The position numbers and the translations under genes were made by a program. Shown in pieces: positions 29,826-40,025 of a stretch of 44,917 nucleotides of DNA. The stretch comes from Aurantiochytrium sp. KH105 (Eukaryota > Sar > Bigyra > Thraustochytrida > Thraustochytriidae): positions 1-44,917 of the forward strand of contig BGKB01000268.1 of assembly GCA_003116975.1 (NCBI GenBank). Reading direction: 5' to 3'. Position 1 is the stretch's first letter. Every line of letters begins with the position of its first letter. The notes beneath the pieces are model-generated. The model was not told where the DNA came from, did not search any database, and was given only the letters and a program-made list of their open reading frames with translations.

Positions 29826-30241
29826 GGCTGGCCGACTGACCAAACTCGCACAGTTCGTTGGTTTGGCGAATGCGGGACTCGCGTCAGGGACCATGACGTC
29901 TTTTCTGCCTGGGCTCGCTCGCTTTGCGTATCGCCGAAATGGTGAAAGGAGCAGGACGCCATTGGCGGGAGTACTGGGACTAGAATGCGGCGGAGACGGC
30001 CTTTCGGCTCATGCAGCACAAGATTACCTAACCGCCACTGTCTCTAATTTTGCCCCTTTCCTTATTGGCAATAACGAAAGAGAATGCGTTGTTTGCGGTC
30101 GACAGGAACTCATCGGCCTGGTGGCTGGGTAGATGACCAATAAAAGAAGACGGAGAAGCATATTAAAGTCAGGACTCGTCGCATCCGTTGCAAACGAGTG
30201 ACAGGGTTTAAGGCAAGTGGCTGCTGCTTGGAGAATAGTCA

Positions 30242-30945
30242 AGTCGTCACGACGAGCAAGAGACACGCAAACGATCTCCGACTGTAGCAGAGACCTGCTT
30301 GTTTGCGAAGAGTTGGAGTCAAAATGAGCGGCATGACTGTTTTTCAAAAATCGGTGACGGTGAATACTCTCGGTCGATGCTCGGGAGTATGTCAAGTCAC
30401 TAAAGGAAGACCTGGTATAAAGTTAGCCTCGATCCTTTCTGCTTCAGGCATGTTCTTTCGCCGTTATTATAGAATGACCATGACGAGCAAAAGACACGCA
30501 AACAATTTGCGCTTCATCCGACTGCAGCAAAGAATTGCTTTGTCTGTTTGCGAGAGGTTGGAGTCAAAACGAGCGGCATGATTGTTGAATTGGCGACGGT
30601 ATATCCTCTTTGTCGATGCTTGAGAGTATGTCAAGTCCCTAGAGGAAGACCTGGTGTAAAGTAAGCCTCGTTCCTTTCTGCTTCAAACATGTTTTTTCGC
30701 CGTTGTTATAGAATGACCACGACGAGCAAAAGACACGCAAACAATTTGCGCTTCATCCGACTGCAGCAGAGAATTGCTTTGTCTGTTTGCAAAAAGTTGG
30801 AGTCAAAATGAGAGGCATGACTGTTTTTCAAAAATCGGTGACGGTGAATACTCTCGGTCGATGCTTGAGTGTACGTCAAGTCCCTAGAGGAAGACCTGGT
30901 AAAAAGTTAGCCTTGACCCTTTTGCTTCAGGTATGTTTTTGGTCG
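30242..30945. repeat. tandem repeat, three units of about 231-239 bp
   Basis: Unit starts (GACGAGCAARAGACACGCAA) are at 30251, 30482 and 30721. Shared blocks include GTTTGCRARNAGTTGGAGTC, GGCATGACTGTTTTTCAAAA, CTCTCGGTCGATGCT, GGAAGACCTGGT and TTATAGAATGACCA. Units 2 and 3 are nearly identical in their first 100 bp, while unit 2 has a deletion around the TTTTTCAAAAATCGG block. Frames through it are not consistently open, so it is taken as a non-coding satellite-like array. Confidence 0.9.
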
Positions 30946-31936
30946 AGGTCAAGGCAAGGCAAAGTCGTCATTGGTCAAGGTCGACCGCATCATCGAATAC
31001 TGTGATGCTGAGCGCGCCAGCTTTGAGGGAACCCTTGTCGTCGAATTGATAGAGTCTCGCAGATCGCCAGGGGTTGTCCTCGATTCTGAATTGCTATCCA
31101 TCTCGAGTTGCTCCCGTTCTCAGCTAATGCATTCTTCATGTATGCCATTTTGGCAAAACCCTGTATCAGTCATCCATGTCGAGCGCGCCGCGATCTTCAA
31201 GCTCCCGCGCATGACGATGCGCATCACAGGTGAAGAAGACCAAGGCCCTATCTCTGCGAGAACGTCTTTCCAATTTATTCCCGAATTTCTCCTTAGCATC
31301 TCCGGCCCGGGTCTTCTGAATTCCCTGGCTGGTGTCCACTGCCACTGCTTCCTCCCTTCGCACGTCCGTCGAGCTGTTGCTGCCAGCCTCGCCTCGCCTT
31401 GTCGCGTCATCGTCCGTGTCCCTCCGCGTGTCGCCCGCCCCTTTCAAAGCTTGAGGTGCACACCGCGGGGTGAATTTCCACGCACGCACGCCTCGCTCGC
31501 CACGCGTTGTGTCAGAGCTTGAGCCAGGTGCGAAACAGCTCAGCAGCGCAGCGCGGCTTGCTCCGATTCTCTGGCTGGTCTTCTCGTGCACGGCGTGGAG
31601 TCTGCCATTGGTGACCATGTTCACAGAAGAAGGGGGGAAAAGAGGGAAAAGAAGAAGTGAATGACTCGGAGGTGCACTCCTCCGAAGGCCGTGATGGATT
31701 CGGCCTCGCTCGGCCGCGGAAAGCTTGGATGGCGACCCCAGCCCGCCCGCGGTCATCGCGAGCTATATCTCCGGCCACAGCGCAGCACAGTCTAGCACAG
31801 CTCAGCTCAGCGCAGCTCAGCACAGCACAGCACAGCCGTCGCCCCACTCGCGGCGCGACGCCGCCTGCAGTGCAGCTGCAACTGGCAGGACGCCGCTTCT
31901 GAAAGTACGGCGCACACGCACACGCGCACACACATT

Positions 31937-31984
31937 CACTCACTCACTCACTCACTCACTCACTCACTCACTCACTCACTCACT
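31937..31984. repeat. CACT x12 microsatellite
   Basis: Twelve perfect CACT units, followed by CGCTCGCTCAC variants. Confidence 0.95.
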
Positions 31985-32496
31985 CGCTCGCTCACACTCG
32001 CTCTAAAAGTTTGCTTGGTTGCTTGCCAGCTTGGTTGCTTGCTTGCGTTGCTGCTCCACTCCACTCGCCTTGGCCGCGAGCACCTCCGCGCACACGCTCC
32101 GCGATATGCACACACGGTCTTCACGCTTGCAAGCGAGCGTGCACGTTTGATCATGCGCGCAGGGACACTCGAGGAGCCGAGGCCAGCCCCCGTCCGTGTC
32201 CGCCGCTCCTCGCAAGTCATTTTTTAGAGTCGGAATCTCCCGGTCCAAGAAAGAAACAAAGAAAGAAAGAAAATAGGGAAAGGGCTTCTTTCTATCTCCC
32301 ACTATTCCAGTAGCACAGCTTCTTCGTTAATATCCACTTCTCCCTCCTTCGCTGCGACTCGCGCCTTTTTTAGCGCGCTCGCTGCATCAACTGGCGCACG
32401 CGCCGCCTCCGCCTGCACCCGCGCCCGCTCCCCTCCTCGCTCCCGCGCTCGCCCCTGCCTCCCACCTCCCCGCGCTCGCCGCCGCGGGCGCCGCGG

Positions 32497-32605
32497 CGCG
32501 GCCTCTCGCGGGCGGCCTGTCGCGGCGCGGCGCGGCCGGCGGGCAGGGCGNCGCGGCCTCTCGCGGGCGGCCTGTCGCGGCGCGGCGCGGCCGGCGGGCA
32601 GGGCG
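32497..32605. repeat. 55-bp GC-rich tandem duplication with an N
   Basis: 32497-32550 and 32552-32605 are identical (CGCGGCCTCTCGCGGGCGGC...GGCAGGGCG), separated by the only ambiguous base in the window (32551). Copy number here may be an assembly artefact. Confidence 0.9.
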
Positions 32606-32692
32606 GCGCACGTGCGCGTCGCGATCGGCACGTGCCGGCGCGGGAGGAGGCGGAGGAGGCCTCTCTCTCCTCTCCGCCTCTGCTTGGCCGTG

Positions 32693-32730
<38 letters not shown>

Positions 32731-32780
32731 CAAGAAAGAAAGAAAGAAAGAAAGAGGGAAAGAGGGAAAGAGGGAAAGGA
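32693..32780. repeat. GAAA / GGGAAA purine microsatellite
   Basis: About fifteen GAAA units with one GCAA interruption, then three AGAGGGAA-type units, about 120-200 bp upstream of the TPR gene start codon. Confidence 0.92.
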
Positions 32781-32899
32781 GAAAGCAGGGGAGGCGAAGG
32801 AAGGAAAGTAAAGCGAGGAGGCAAAGCGCAGACGGGACGCGGAGGCGGCGGCTGTGCGCGGCGGCTGTGCGCGGAGCGGGCGGCGGAGCGGGCGGCGGA

Positions 32900-35314
32900 A
32901 TGCGGCGCGTGAGCGCGCTGCGCAAGAGCGTGCGGCGCGCCGTGTCGCGCGGCAAGGGCGAGCGCGACGCGCGGGATGGCGGCGATGGGGATGACGATGC
33001 ACGCGCGAGCGGGCGCGAGGACGCCCTCGCCAGCTTCCGCGGCGTGAGCCTGGCGAGCCTGCAGGCGCTGCACGAGAGGGTCCGCGCGGAGGAGGAGGCG
33101 CCCTGCGTGCAGCTGGGCGAGTGCATGCGCGCGTCGCGCAAAAGGGGCCTCAAACGCGGACAGTCCGTCGAGGTCCTGCGCAAGGAGGACGACTTTCTCG
33201 TCTGTAGGTCGCCCTTCTGGGGCGAACCCACCGCGCGCAACAAGCGCGCCAATGGCGACGCAGACGACATCGACACCTTCGAGGCGCCCCACAAGGACGA
33301 CGTTGAGCTAGAGACCGGCCGCGAGGTCCGCATCAAGACTCGCGAGGAGTGGACGCTCGAGGATATTTGCCAGTTTGTCGTGCTGCCCGCCATGCGCGTG
33401 CACCGTGGCGGTATCTACGCCAAGGAAGTCCTCGAAGACGGACAGGCCAAACTCGGAGACGTTTTCGAGGGAGCCTATGTGTCCGCACCGCGCGCGACCA
33501 AGCTCTCGGCGCTCATTGACGCCCTCGAGGCACACTACGCCGGCGTCGATGCGGCAACTTGCTTTGTCTGGATCGACGTCCTCTGCGCGAACCAAGTACG
33601 CGCAAAGCCACAAGATGTTGCCACTCGTGCCACCGGCGCAGACGCAGATATGCAAGCAGAAGACGCACAAGACCCCGATCAAGCTCGAGAAATGGAAGAG
33701 GTCGCCGTCACGCGCGAGCTCTTGCGCCGCTCCCGCATCGCCGCGGGTAGCTTCGATGAACGCCTCCTCTTCTTCAAGTCGTGGATGGACCCTGTCCCAC
33801 TGTCCAGGTCATGGTGCGTCTATGAGGTCCTCGCCGGCATGGAGCTCGAGGCACCTTTCCACCTCTTGTGCCCTGTCGGCGAGGACGCACGATTCGCCAC
33901 AGCCCTGCAGCACACCCCACAAAAGATTATCAAGCTCTGCGAAACCAAATTCGACGTCACCCTTTCGCGCTGTCGGAACCGCCACGACCGCCGCGTCATC
34001 GATGACGTCCTCGCGGAGATCTACGGCAGCGAAAAGCACGCAAACGACGCATTCAACGCCTGCGTGCGGGCATGGCTCGCCGAGAGCACGCTCAGGGCCG
34101 TCGAAGCGAAGCGCGCAAGCATTGAACCCGGCGATGCCATTGCCTGGTTCGGCGCGCTCTTGCACCGTGCCGGTCAGCTCGTCTCGGCCGCGGGCAACTA
34201 TTCGGGCGCCCGCTCCTTTTACCAGGAAGCACTCGACGTCTCGCGCCGGGAACTCGGCAACCGCAACGCGCGCGTCGCCCGGCTTCTCTGTGATATTGCC
34301 ATCTGCCAAAGGCGTCTTGGTTTTCTCGACGAGGCGCTCGAGTCGGCCAAGGAGGCCCGCCCACTCTTTGAAGCCAAGTTTGGGCACAAGCACCTCGAGA
34401 CCGCTGCGCTGCTGCGGACCACAGCCGAAATTGCCATGGAGCAGCAGCAACGTCAGCTTCAGCTCAGCAGCGTTGAGGACAAGGAGGAGGCGCGCCGCAG
34501 TCTTGAGGCAGCCTACAAGGATGCCAGCGGCTATTACGACGAGGCTATCGAGATCTACCGCCAACTCTATGGAGACGACCACAAGCTCGTGGCCATGGCT
34601 CTCAACAATGCTGCGCACGTGCATCTGCAAAATCAAAAATACGAAAGGGCCATTAAATACTGCAAAGAGGCCCTCAGCATCCGCAAGCGCGAGCTTGGTG
34701 ACTCACATCCCAAGCTAGCGTCTACGTATTCGAACATTGGCGAAATCTATCGCGTGCAGGGCTTGAAAAACAAGGCTCTCGAGCAGTACGATCGTGCTCT
34801 GGAGATTTACTTCGCGCAGGCGTACGAAGACCACCCCCGGGCTAAGAATACTCTCGATGATGTCCTACAAGCGCTCTGCGGCCACGAGGGTTTGTCCAGC
34901 GCGCGCCAAGCACTCAAGGGATTTGAGGAGGCCACTGGTTCCCTCCCTCGCGTGGTCCAGGACCTCAACCCCCAAATTCTCCCGACCTTGGAGCAAAAGG
35001 CAACCGTATTGCTCGACGACAAGAGTCCTGATCGCGAGCGTGGGCTTTTCCACCTCTCCGTTGCGCTTGGCATTGCTCGACAGATTTATGGTGAAAGGGC
35101 GGAACCGGTTGCTGACATTCTCGATCGCATGGCCTCGGTCTTTTCTGATCTCAAAGATCTCGACCAATCCGTAAAGCTCTCTGAGCTTGCCTATGACATT
35201 CGCAAGCAAGCTCTTGGGCCGATGCATCCTTCCACCAGGCGTTCCGAGTCCATCTTTCATAGCTACGAGCGCCGCAAATCCCTGCTGGACACGGAGCCTC
35301 CCGTCTGTGTGTGA
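32900..35314 (+). CDS. WID/CxNQ-domain protein with kinesin-light-chain-like TPR repeats
   Basis: The single exon encodes 804 residues. A basic N-terminus is followed by a domain (about 150-340) with TCFVWIDVLCANQ (W224) and, after an insertion, SWMDPVPLSRSWCVYEVL (W305). This WxD...NQ...W..P..L.R.WC.yE pattern is shared by many stramenopile and algal multidomain proteins and loosely recalls TIR-like or NLR-associated modules. The C-terminal half (about 410-790) has TPRs of the kinesin-light-chain type: YQEALDVSRRELG, YDEAIEIYRQLYGDDH, YERAIKYCKEALSIRKRELGDSHP and YDRALEIYFAQAYEDHP, with another near the end (SELAYDIRKQALGPMHPST). Such proteins are usually cytosolic scaffolds, and an enzymatic activity is not evident. 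The first in-frame ATG is at 32900, because the upstream open frame lacks one. Confidence 0.85.
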   Translation: MRRVSALRKSVRRAVSRGKGERDARDGGDGDDDARASGREDALASFRGVSLASLQALHERVRAEEEAPCVQLGECMRASRKRGLKRGQSVEVLRKEDDFLVCRSPFWGEPTARNKRANGDADDIDTFEAPHKDDVELETGREVRIKTREEWTLEDICQFVVLPAMRVHRGGIYAKEVLEDGQAKLGDVFEGAYVSAPRATKLSALIDALEAHYAGVDAATCFVWIDVLCANQVRAKPQDVATRATGADADMQAEDAQDPDQAREMEEVAVTRELLRRSRIAAGSFDERLLFFKSWMDPVPLSRSWCVYEVLAGMELEAPFHLLCPVGEDARFATALQHTPQKIIKLCETKFDVTLSRCRNRHDRRVIDDVLAEIYGSEKHANDAFNACVRAWLAESTLRAVEAKRASIEPGDAIAWFGALLHRAGQLVSAAGNYSGARSFYQEALDVSRRELGNRNARVARLLCDIAICQRRLGFLDEALESAKEARPLFEAKFGHKHLETAALLRTTAEIAMEQQQRQLQLSSVEDKEEARRSLEAAYKDASGYYDEAIEIYRQLYGDDHKLVAMALNNAAHVHLQNQKYERAIKYCKEALSIRKRELGDSHPKLASTYSNIGEIYRVQGLKNKALEQYDRALEIYFAQAYEDHPRAKNTLDDVLQALCGHEGLSSARQALKGFEEATGSLPRVVQDLNPQILPTLEQKATVLLDDKSPDRERGLFHLSVALGIARQIYGERAEPVADILDRMASVFSDLKDLDQSVKLSELAYDIRKQALGPMHPSTRRSESIFHSYERRKSLLDTEPPVCV

Positions 35315-35769
35315 TCGTGTATCTTTCACTCTCCCACACGTTTGCGAAAATTCGAGCCTTCCCCATCTCCCCCCGCCTTGTGATCCTGCTTCTCGGCCCA
35401 TGTGTCTTTTGTTGATGCCGTGAGCAGAAATATCACTCAGCAGCTCTGTTTCCGATGACCATGCATGTGATCGCTTCCTCTTGCGCAGCAATTATCAACG
35501 ATTACAAACATCATAAATGAAAATAAGATTTGACGTGTTCTTAAAAGAATAAAAAGCAAAAGGTTCACCCCCCCCCACCCACCCCCGGATGAAGAGCGCA
35601 TCAGACGTATAGTCTGAATTTACGTGATCTATCGTTTGTGAGGACTTCAAGCTCCGGCGCTTGCACGCCTGTTTCTGCACGTAATCGAAGAGAATTTAGT
35701 TTTATATGTGGCGGGAGTGTCCGCAGAGTCAGCTTCTCATCCAGTAACAGAAATGGCTGAGTCCGCTGC
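35315..35769. other. 3' flank of TPR gene
   Basis: AT-rich, with a C-run and CCCACCC repeats at 35567-35586. No gene seen. Confidence 0.5.
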
Positions 35770-35841
35770 GTCCCACTGGTCTAGTGGCATGATTCTCCCT
35801 TAGGGTGGGAGAGGTCCCGCGTTCGATTCGCGGGTGGGACC
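35770..35841 (+). tRNA. tRNA-Pro(AGG), copy 1
   Basis: Acceptor GTCCCAC pairs with GTGGGAC. The anticodon stem CTCCC/GGGAG encloses TTAGGGT, giving anticodon AGG. The T-arm is CCGCG-TTCGATT-CGCGG, and the discriminator is C. A 12-T run 15 bp downstream ends Pol III transcription. No intron. Confidence 0.95.
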
Positions 35842-35943
35842 CTCTATAATGTGTTTTTTTTTTTGCCATCTTTCCATTTTTTTTTTCCTTGCGCTCTCCT
35901 GGCCAAGTGAATTGGGTGGACGCAGTATCGACTCGTTTCACCT

Positions 35944-36015
35944 GTCCCACTGGTCTAGTGGTATGATTCTCCCTTAGGGTGGGAGAGGTCCCGCGTTCGA
36001 TTCGCGGGTGGGACC
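35944..36015 (+). tRNA. tRNA-Pro(AGG), copy 2
   Basis: Identical to copy 1 except for one D-loop base (GTATGATT instead of GCATGATT). It shares the 3' flank CTCTAYAATG with copy 1, which suggests a tandem duplication of the tRNA plus terminator. It is followed by T8. Confidence 0.95.
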
Positions 36016-36796
36016 CTCTACAATGTTTTTTTTGCGAGGATTTTTTTTTGGTCTAGCGAGGGGTTGGTTGTGAGTGTGGAGACATTGAGACGACCGTCCT
36101 GTCTGCGCAATCTGTCGGGTAAAATCTTTCACCTCTGTCATGCAGTAAAAGGCTGAGGTGGATCATCCGAATCTGTCGCCGATCTAGAAGCTTCTTAGGT
36201 GATGAGCCAGTGAATCAGATTCGGAAGAACAAGATTTGTTTATAAAAAGTTTAGCTTTCCATTGCTACTTCAATTGGACAAGCAGCATTGGTCACGTTTA
36301 CATTAATCCAGGTCAAAGCTAGGGCTGGTATAACTTTGTACAGTCAAAAAAGCAAGCTGCGACCGACTCTGTCGATCTTATGGAGAAGTCAAGCGATCGC
36401 CGGGGCACGCATTAGCTAGCGATCTCTCAGCCGAAACCAAAGGAAACCTCAGTAAGTTGGTCTTTTAAGAAAAAACGAAGCTGAAGGCATCGCACAAGGA
36501 TTCTTTCTCTTCCATAGTTTCCGCAGTTCTCGTTGTGTTTTCCTGAACATTCATTCGGCATGAGCGAGTAGCATTGAACAAAAATATTGTTTCTTGAAAG
36601 CGCCCTCGAGGCTGAACCATTTGCCAGTGCATCGTGAATATTTTCTTGTGTCATGCTCATCTTCTGAGAGTCAATTTCTAGTGGGAAAGACAGGGAGGCT
36701 CCTAAAATTTTGGATTCTATCTCTCGTGTGGCGATGCACCGAGGCGTGCTGGTGCTTGATGAGTACCGTGACGAGTCCCGGCACCAACGGTAATGA
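36016..36796. other. AT-rich spacer between tRNA-Pro copies 2 and 3
   Basis: No coding or RNA signal seen besides the flanking tRNAs. Confidence 0.5.
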
Positions 36797-36868
36797 GTCC
36801 CACTGGTCTAGTGGCATGATTCTCCCTTAGGGTGGGAGAGGTCCCGCGTTCGATTCGCGGGTGGGACC
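36797..36868 (+). tRNA. tRNA-Pro(AGG), copy 3
   Basis: Same 72 bases as copy 1. Flanks differ. T7 and T8 runs follow within 30 bp. Confidence 0.95.
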
Positions 36869-37491
36869 CTTGAAATATTTTTTTGGTATTTTTTTTTCGA
36901 CTTCGCGACCATGTTCAACTTCGAATTCTTTTTGGATGACCAGCGCCACGAGCTAAAGAAAATTTATTCGCCTTCCTTCTTCGAAATCGACACACAGCAA
37001 AAGATTGTCGTCAATAGTATTATCAATTGTCATCAACGTCTCAACAAAAAATGCAAGCTTACGACCTTTCCGAGAAAGAACCCAAAGCAAGCGGTCCGAA
37101 TCATCGATGTCCATCCGTAAAAGTGTAGTTATCAGTCATGCTATGCGATCTCGTCGCATGATTAGTGCACCGAGTGCGCTTTGACAATTGCTCAATCAGC
37201 CAACATCTCCCCACAAGTGGGTTCTCAGTATGCATCTTCATGCAATGCAATAGTTACCGTCCGCGTCAAATATGAATTTCAGAATCAATAAAAGATGTGC
37301 GTACGTACCGTCGTGCTTCTCTTGCTCGCAGCCACCTTGTTTCTTTCGCTGACAGTTACCATGCTTCTTTCGCCGACAGTCACCATGCTTCTTTCACTGA
37401 CTGACACCATGATCATGTCCTTCTCCTTCATACCCAAACTGATTTGCTATATATTCTACAAGAGCAAGAGCAACGGATATCACAGAAATCA
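36869..37491. other. AT-rich spacer between tRNA-Pro copies 3 and 4
   Basis: Contains a 24-bp x3 tandem repeat (37341-37412). The short frame through it starts at an ATG (37295) but runs on into tRNA copy 4, so it is not called as a gene. Confidence 0.5.
37341..37412. repeat. 24-bp tandem repeat x3
   Basis: Units TTCTTTCGCTGACAGTTACC+ATGC, with the second differing at 2 bases and the third more diverged (TTCTTTCACTGACTGACACC). Confidence 0.88.
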
Positions 37492-37563
37492 GTCCCACTG
37501 GTCTAGTGGCATGATTCTCCCTTAGGGTGGGAGAGGTCCCGCGTTCGATTCGCGGGTGGGACC
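37492..37563 (+). tRNA. tRNA-Pro(AGG), copy 4
   Basis: Same 72 bases as copy 1, followed by TAGATA and T9. It completes a cluster of four same-strand copies in 1.8 kb. Confidence 0.95.
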
Positions 37564-38178
37564 CTAGATATTTTTTTTTCTTTGCTGCAAATTTCAGACT
37601 CCTTTTCTAGCCCCCTTCACATTATGATATTTAGAACCAGATGGGGGGTACCCTGGGCGCTGCCCTTTTTTTCTTGGCTCTTAGTATCTACTCACCTTGC
37701 TGCGCGTCGTGTCTCAAGCTAGTCTTCTCCAACGCCTGCAAAAGACATAGAATCGTCGTCGCTGTGGCCGCCGCTCACGATATTCATGCTCGTATCCAGC
37801 TTCGACCCGCGCGGTGGATTCCGGTAGCGGTCTTGCCGCCCAAGACAAAGGGGCAGTCGCTGCCAGCGTTTGCGCGACTTGCAGGAGACGGGATAAGTGC
37901 GCAAATTTCGGCCCGAAGGGTAGTTTACGTCATTCTCGATAGTACGCGGGCACTGCAAGTGGACTTTGCGCCGCTGCCGCTCCTGCCGACCAGAGCGTGT
38001 AGACCGAGAGAGCGAGGGAGCGGCTTCGCGCGCGCGCGCACGGAGGGACCTCGGCAGCAGCGGCGCGGCCCGGAGAGACGCGGGAAGACCCGTCCCCACT
38101 CGCGCGCCCGAGACCAGCGAGCAGCTGCTTGGCGGCGCCGCTTCATTCCATTCACAAAGCGCTGGGCGACGCGCAGCT

Positions 38179-38209
<31 letters not shown>

Positions 38210-38238
38210 CTAGGAGCTCCGCAGGGAAGGCCAGCAAG
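37564..38238. promoter_or_regulatory. 5' region of NDUFA12 with CAG x8 leader repeat
   Basis: The interval between tRNA copy 4 and the NDUFA12 start becomes GC-rich after 37950. A CAG x8 repeat (38180-38203) lies 36 bp before the ATG and is probably in the 5' UTR. Frames on both strands here are low-complexity. Confidence 0.5.
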
Positions 38239-38988
38239 ATGAACTACATCAAGGCGGTGCAGACGTGGGGTCTCAAGGACACCCTGCGCAAGTTTTACCA
38301 GCTCAAACAGATCAAGTTCGGCACGTACGTCGGCACGGACGAGTTTGGCAACAAGTACTACGAAAACCTCGAGGAGCAGTACGGTAAGTAAAGACGTCTG
38401 GCGCAAATATAAAACCCTGGAGATGACAAGAGGCAACTAACGCTGTCAAACTTTGCGTCTCGATGTGCAAACCCGCACCGCCTTCGTCGCCAACGAAACG
38501 ACGACGAGATAGGCCAGCACCGCTGGGTCGAGCCCGCCCGACTCACGCACGGCACCCTCTGGGACGCCTCGGAGATCTCTCCCACGTGGCACGGATGGCT
38601 TCATTCGGTGACCGACAAGGTCCCAGACTCGGTCGAGCCTACCACCGAGACCGGCTACCACATTATCGACGGCGTCGACACCCCGGTCAGGCACCACATC
38701 AACATTAAGCACAGGCGCGACTGGCGCAAGAACCCGACGCTGCAGCGCGAGCGCGGCTACAACGTCGACCACTACTTCTCCAAGGCAGGCGTCAACGACT
38801 ACTACGTTCAGCCCGGCACCGTGGCAAGTCCGTTGTTTGAGGAGAAGGGTCCCAAGATCGAGGTCTGGGGCGCCGCTCCCGAGCCCAAGTCTAACGTCGT
38901 TGGCGAGCCCGAAAAGGAGAAGGAACCTTGGGAGCTCTTTTGGGCGCAGCGCAAGCGCATGAACGAGGAAAAGGGTATCGCCAAGTAA
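38239..38988 (+). CDS. NDUFA12: NADH:ubiquinone oxidoreductase subunit NDUFA12 (B17.2/DAP13), two exons
   Basis: Exon 1 is 38239-38383 and exon 2 is 38513-38988. The 129-bp intron has donor GTAAGT, acceptor GAGATAG and a CTAAC branch-like site near 38437. The 206-residue product is an accessory subunit of mitochondrial complex I at the junction of the matrix and membrane arms. Conserved features are LKQIKFGTYVGTDEFGNKYYEN (about 21-42), then QYG|QHRWVE across the junction, TLWDASEISPTWHGWLHSVTD (about 61-81), and the dispersed basic C-terminal part. Animal proteins have about 145 residues, so the last ~60 (FEEKGPKIEVWGAAPEP...) are an acidic/charged extension of unknown role. No cleavable presequence is evident, as is usual for this subunit. 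Confidence 0.93.
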
Positions 38989-40025
38989 TAAGAGTGTGCG
39001 TAGCCCTGACAAGTGAGTGCAGCCAGCAAGAAGAGACCCCCCTCTTGTGGGGAGCGGCGAAATCTCCTCTTGGCTGAGCGAACCGTCTCCCGTCCCTTAA
39101 AAGTGATTGAAAACAGTTTTTTTTTCTTCAAACCTATTGATGTCCCAAAGCTGCTAAGTCATGCGTGACGTATGCTTTTGACGGATTCACTTTTTTCTCT
39201 TTATTGCTCTTCGCTTCTTTGGTTAAGCGCTGCTTGTCGCGCAACATGTTCATTTTTTCCCTCTCCATTATTTTTTGGGGGGTCGGGGGGTGATGCGGGG
39301 TCCTTTGTCGAAAGGTGCTTCGGCAGTCCTATTCTGTTTCCATGGTCTGCTGTACTGTCGTCTTGCACGGAGCTCCAAAAAGGAAATGTCTACAAATGCT
39401 TTCCTTGAACTGTGAAAACGTCAGGAACACATTTTCCCATACCACTGTGACGAATGCGAATTTGATCACAGTCTACTAAAGGCACACAAACATCACCGAC
39501 GTCCACAGGACCCAAGAGCACAGCGACGCCGACCCTTACCGGGAACAAATCGAAAAACGGAGAAAACGGACAAGCAACGCAAAGAGGTTGGCTTATTTTA
39601 CTACAATCGGAACTAAAGATAGGATCACGCAAAAATTAAAGAATACAATGTCGCGCGCGCAAGTTGCTTGAATGAGCAATAGTCTGTTTTGGAAAAAGTC
39701 GTGAGCGAAAAATTGATCGTCAGACGCTCTCATTCCACATGTACTCTCTCCTCCCCTTTTCCACTAGCTTTCTATCTATCCTATCGGCTGGCGGCAGCGT
39801 GCACATATCCTCATACCTATCCTGCAAGAGCATAATATCTTCATAATGGTGGCGGGTTGCCTGGTCGAGCCCCCCGCCTCGAGAAGCGATTGTATGTTTT
39901 CTTCATGGGACGAAAGCACGCGGCCAGCCGTGGAAACCTACACATACACGCCAGCTCTCTCTCTCTCTCTCTCTCTTTCCCTCCCACTCTCCCCTCCATC
40001 TTGTAACTTACTGCAGCAATGTGAT
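38989..40025. other. convergent 3' flanks of NDUFA12 and the lipase
   Basis: Contains T-rich runs (39117-39127), G-runs (39276-39290) and a CT dinucleotide repeat (39956-39976). No gene supported. Confidence 0.5.
39956..39976. repeat. CT dinucleotide repeat
   Basis: About ten CT units in the 3' flank of the lipase gene. Confidence 0.85.

Larger units (their letters stand above)
27187..30241. other. gene-poor GC-rich stretch with CAG/CTG and AAAGG repeats
   Basis: Many overlapping frames without family motifs. Discrete structures are a 32-bp perfect palindrome (28620-28651), an AAAGG microsatellite (28752-28785) and CTG x9 (29795-29821). CT-rich runs at 27960-28130 could be intron or leader sequence. 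I cannot support any gene. Confidence 0.45.
30946..32899. other. gene-free stretch upstream of the TPR gene
   Basis: No recognised genes. The right part holds CAGCT/CACAG pentamer repeats (about 31780-31835), CACT x12 (31937-31984), a 55-bp GC-rich tandem duplication with an unresolved base (32497-32605) and a GAAA/GGGAAA tract (32693-32780). The last 200 bp should contain the TPR gene promoter and leader. Confidence 0.5.

Noticed and set aside
30303..31005. Similar peptides (GMTVFQKSVTVNTLGRC) in units 1 and 3 of the 235-bp repeat
   Set aside because: Unit 2 breaks the frame, so coding constraint is not supported.
37295..37525. 76-codon frame with hydrophobic start
   Set aside because: It is built on a 24-bp repeat and runs into tRNA-Pro copy 4.
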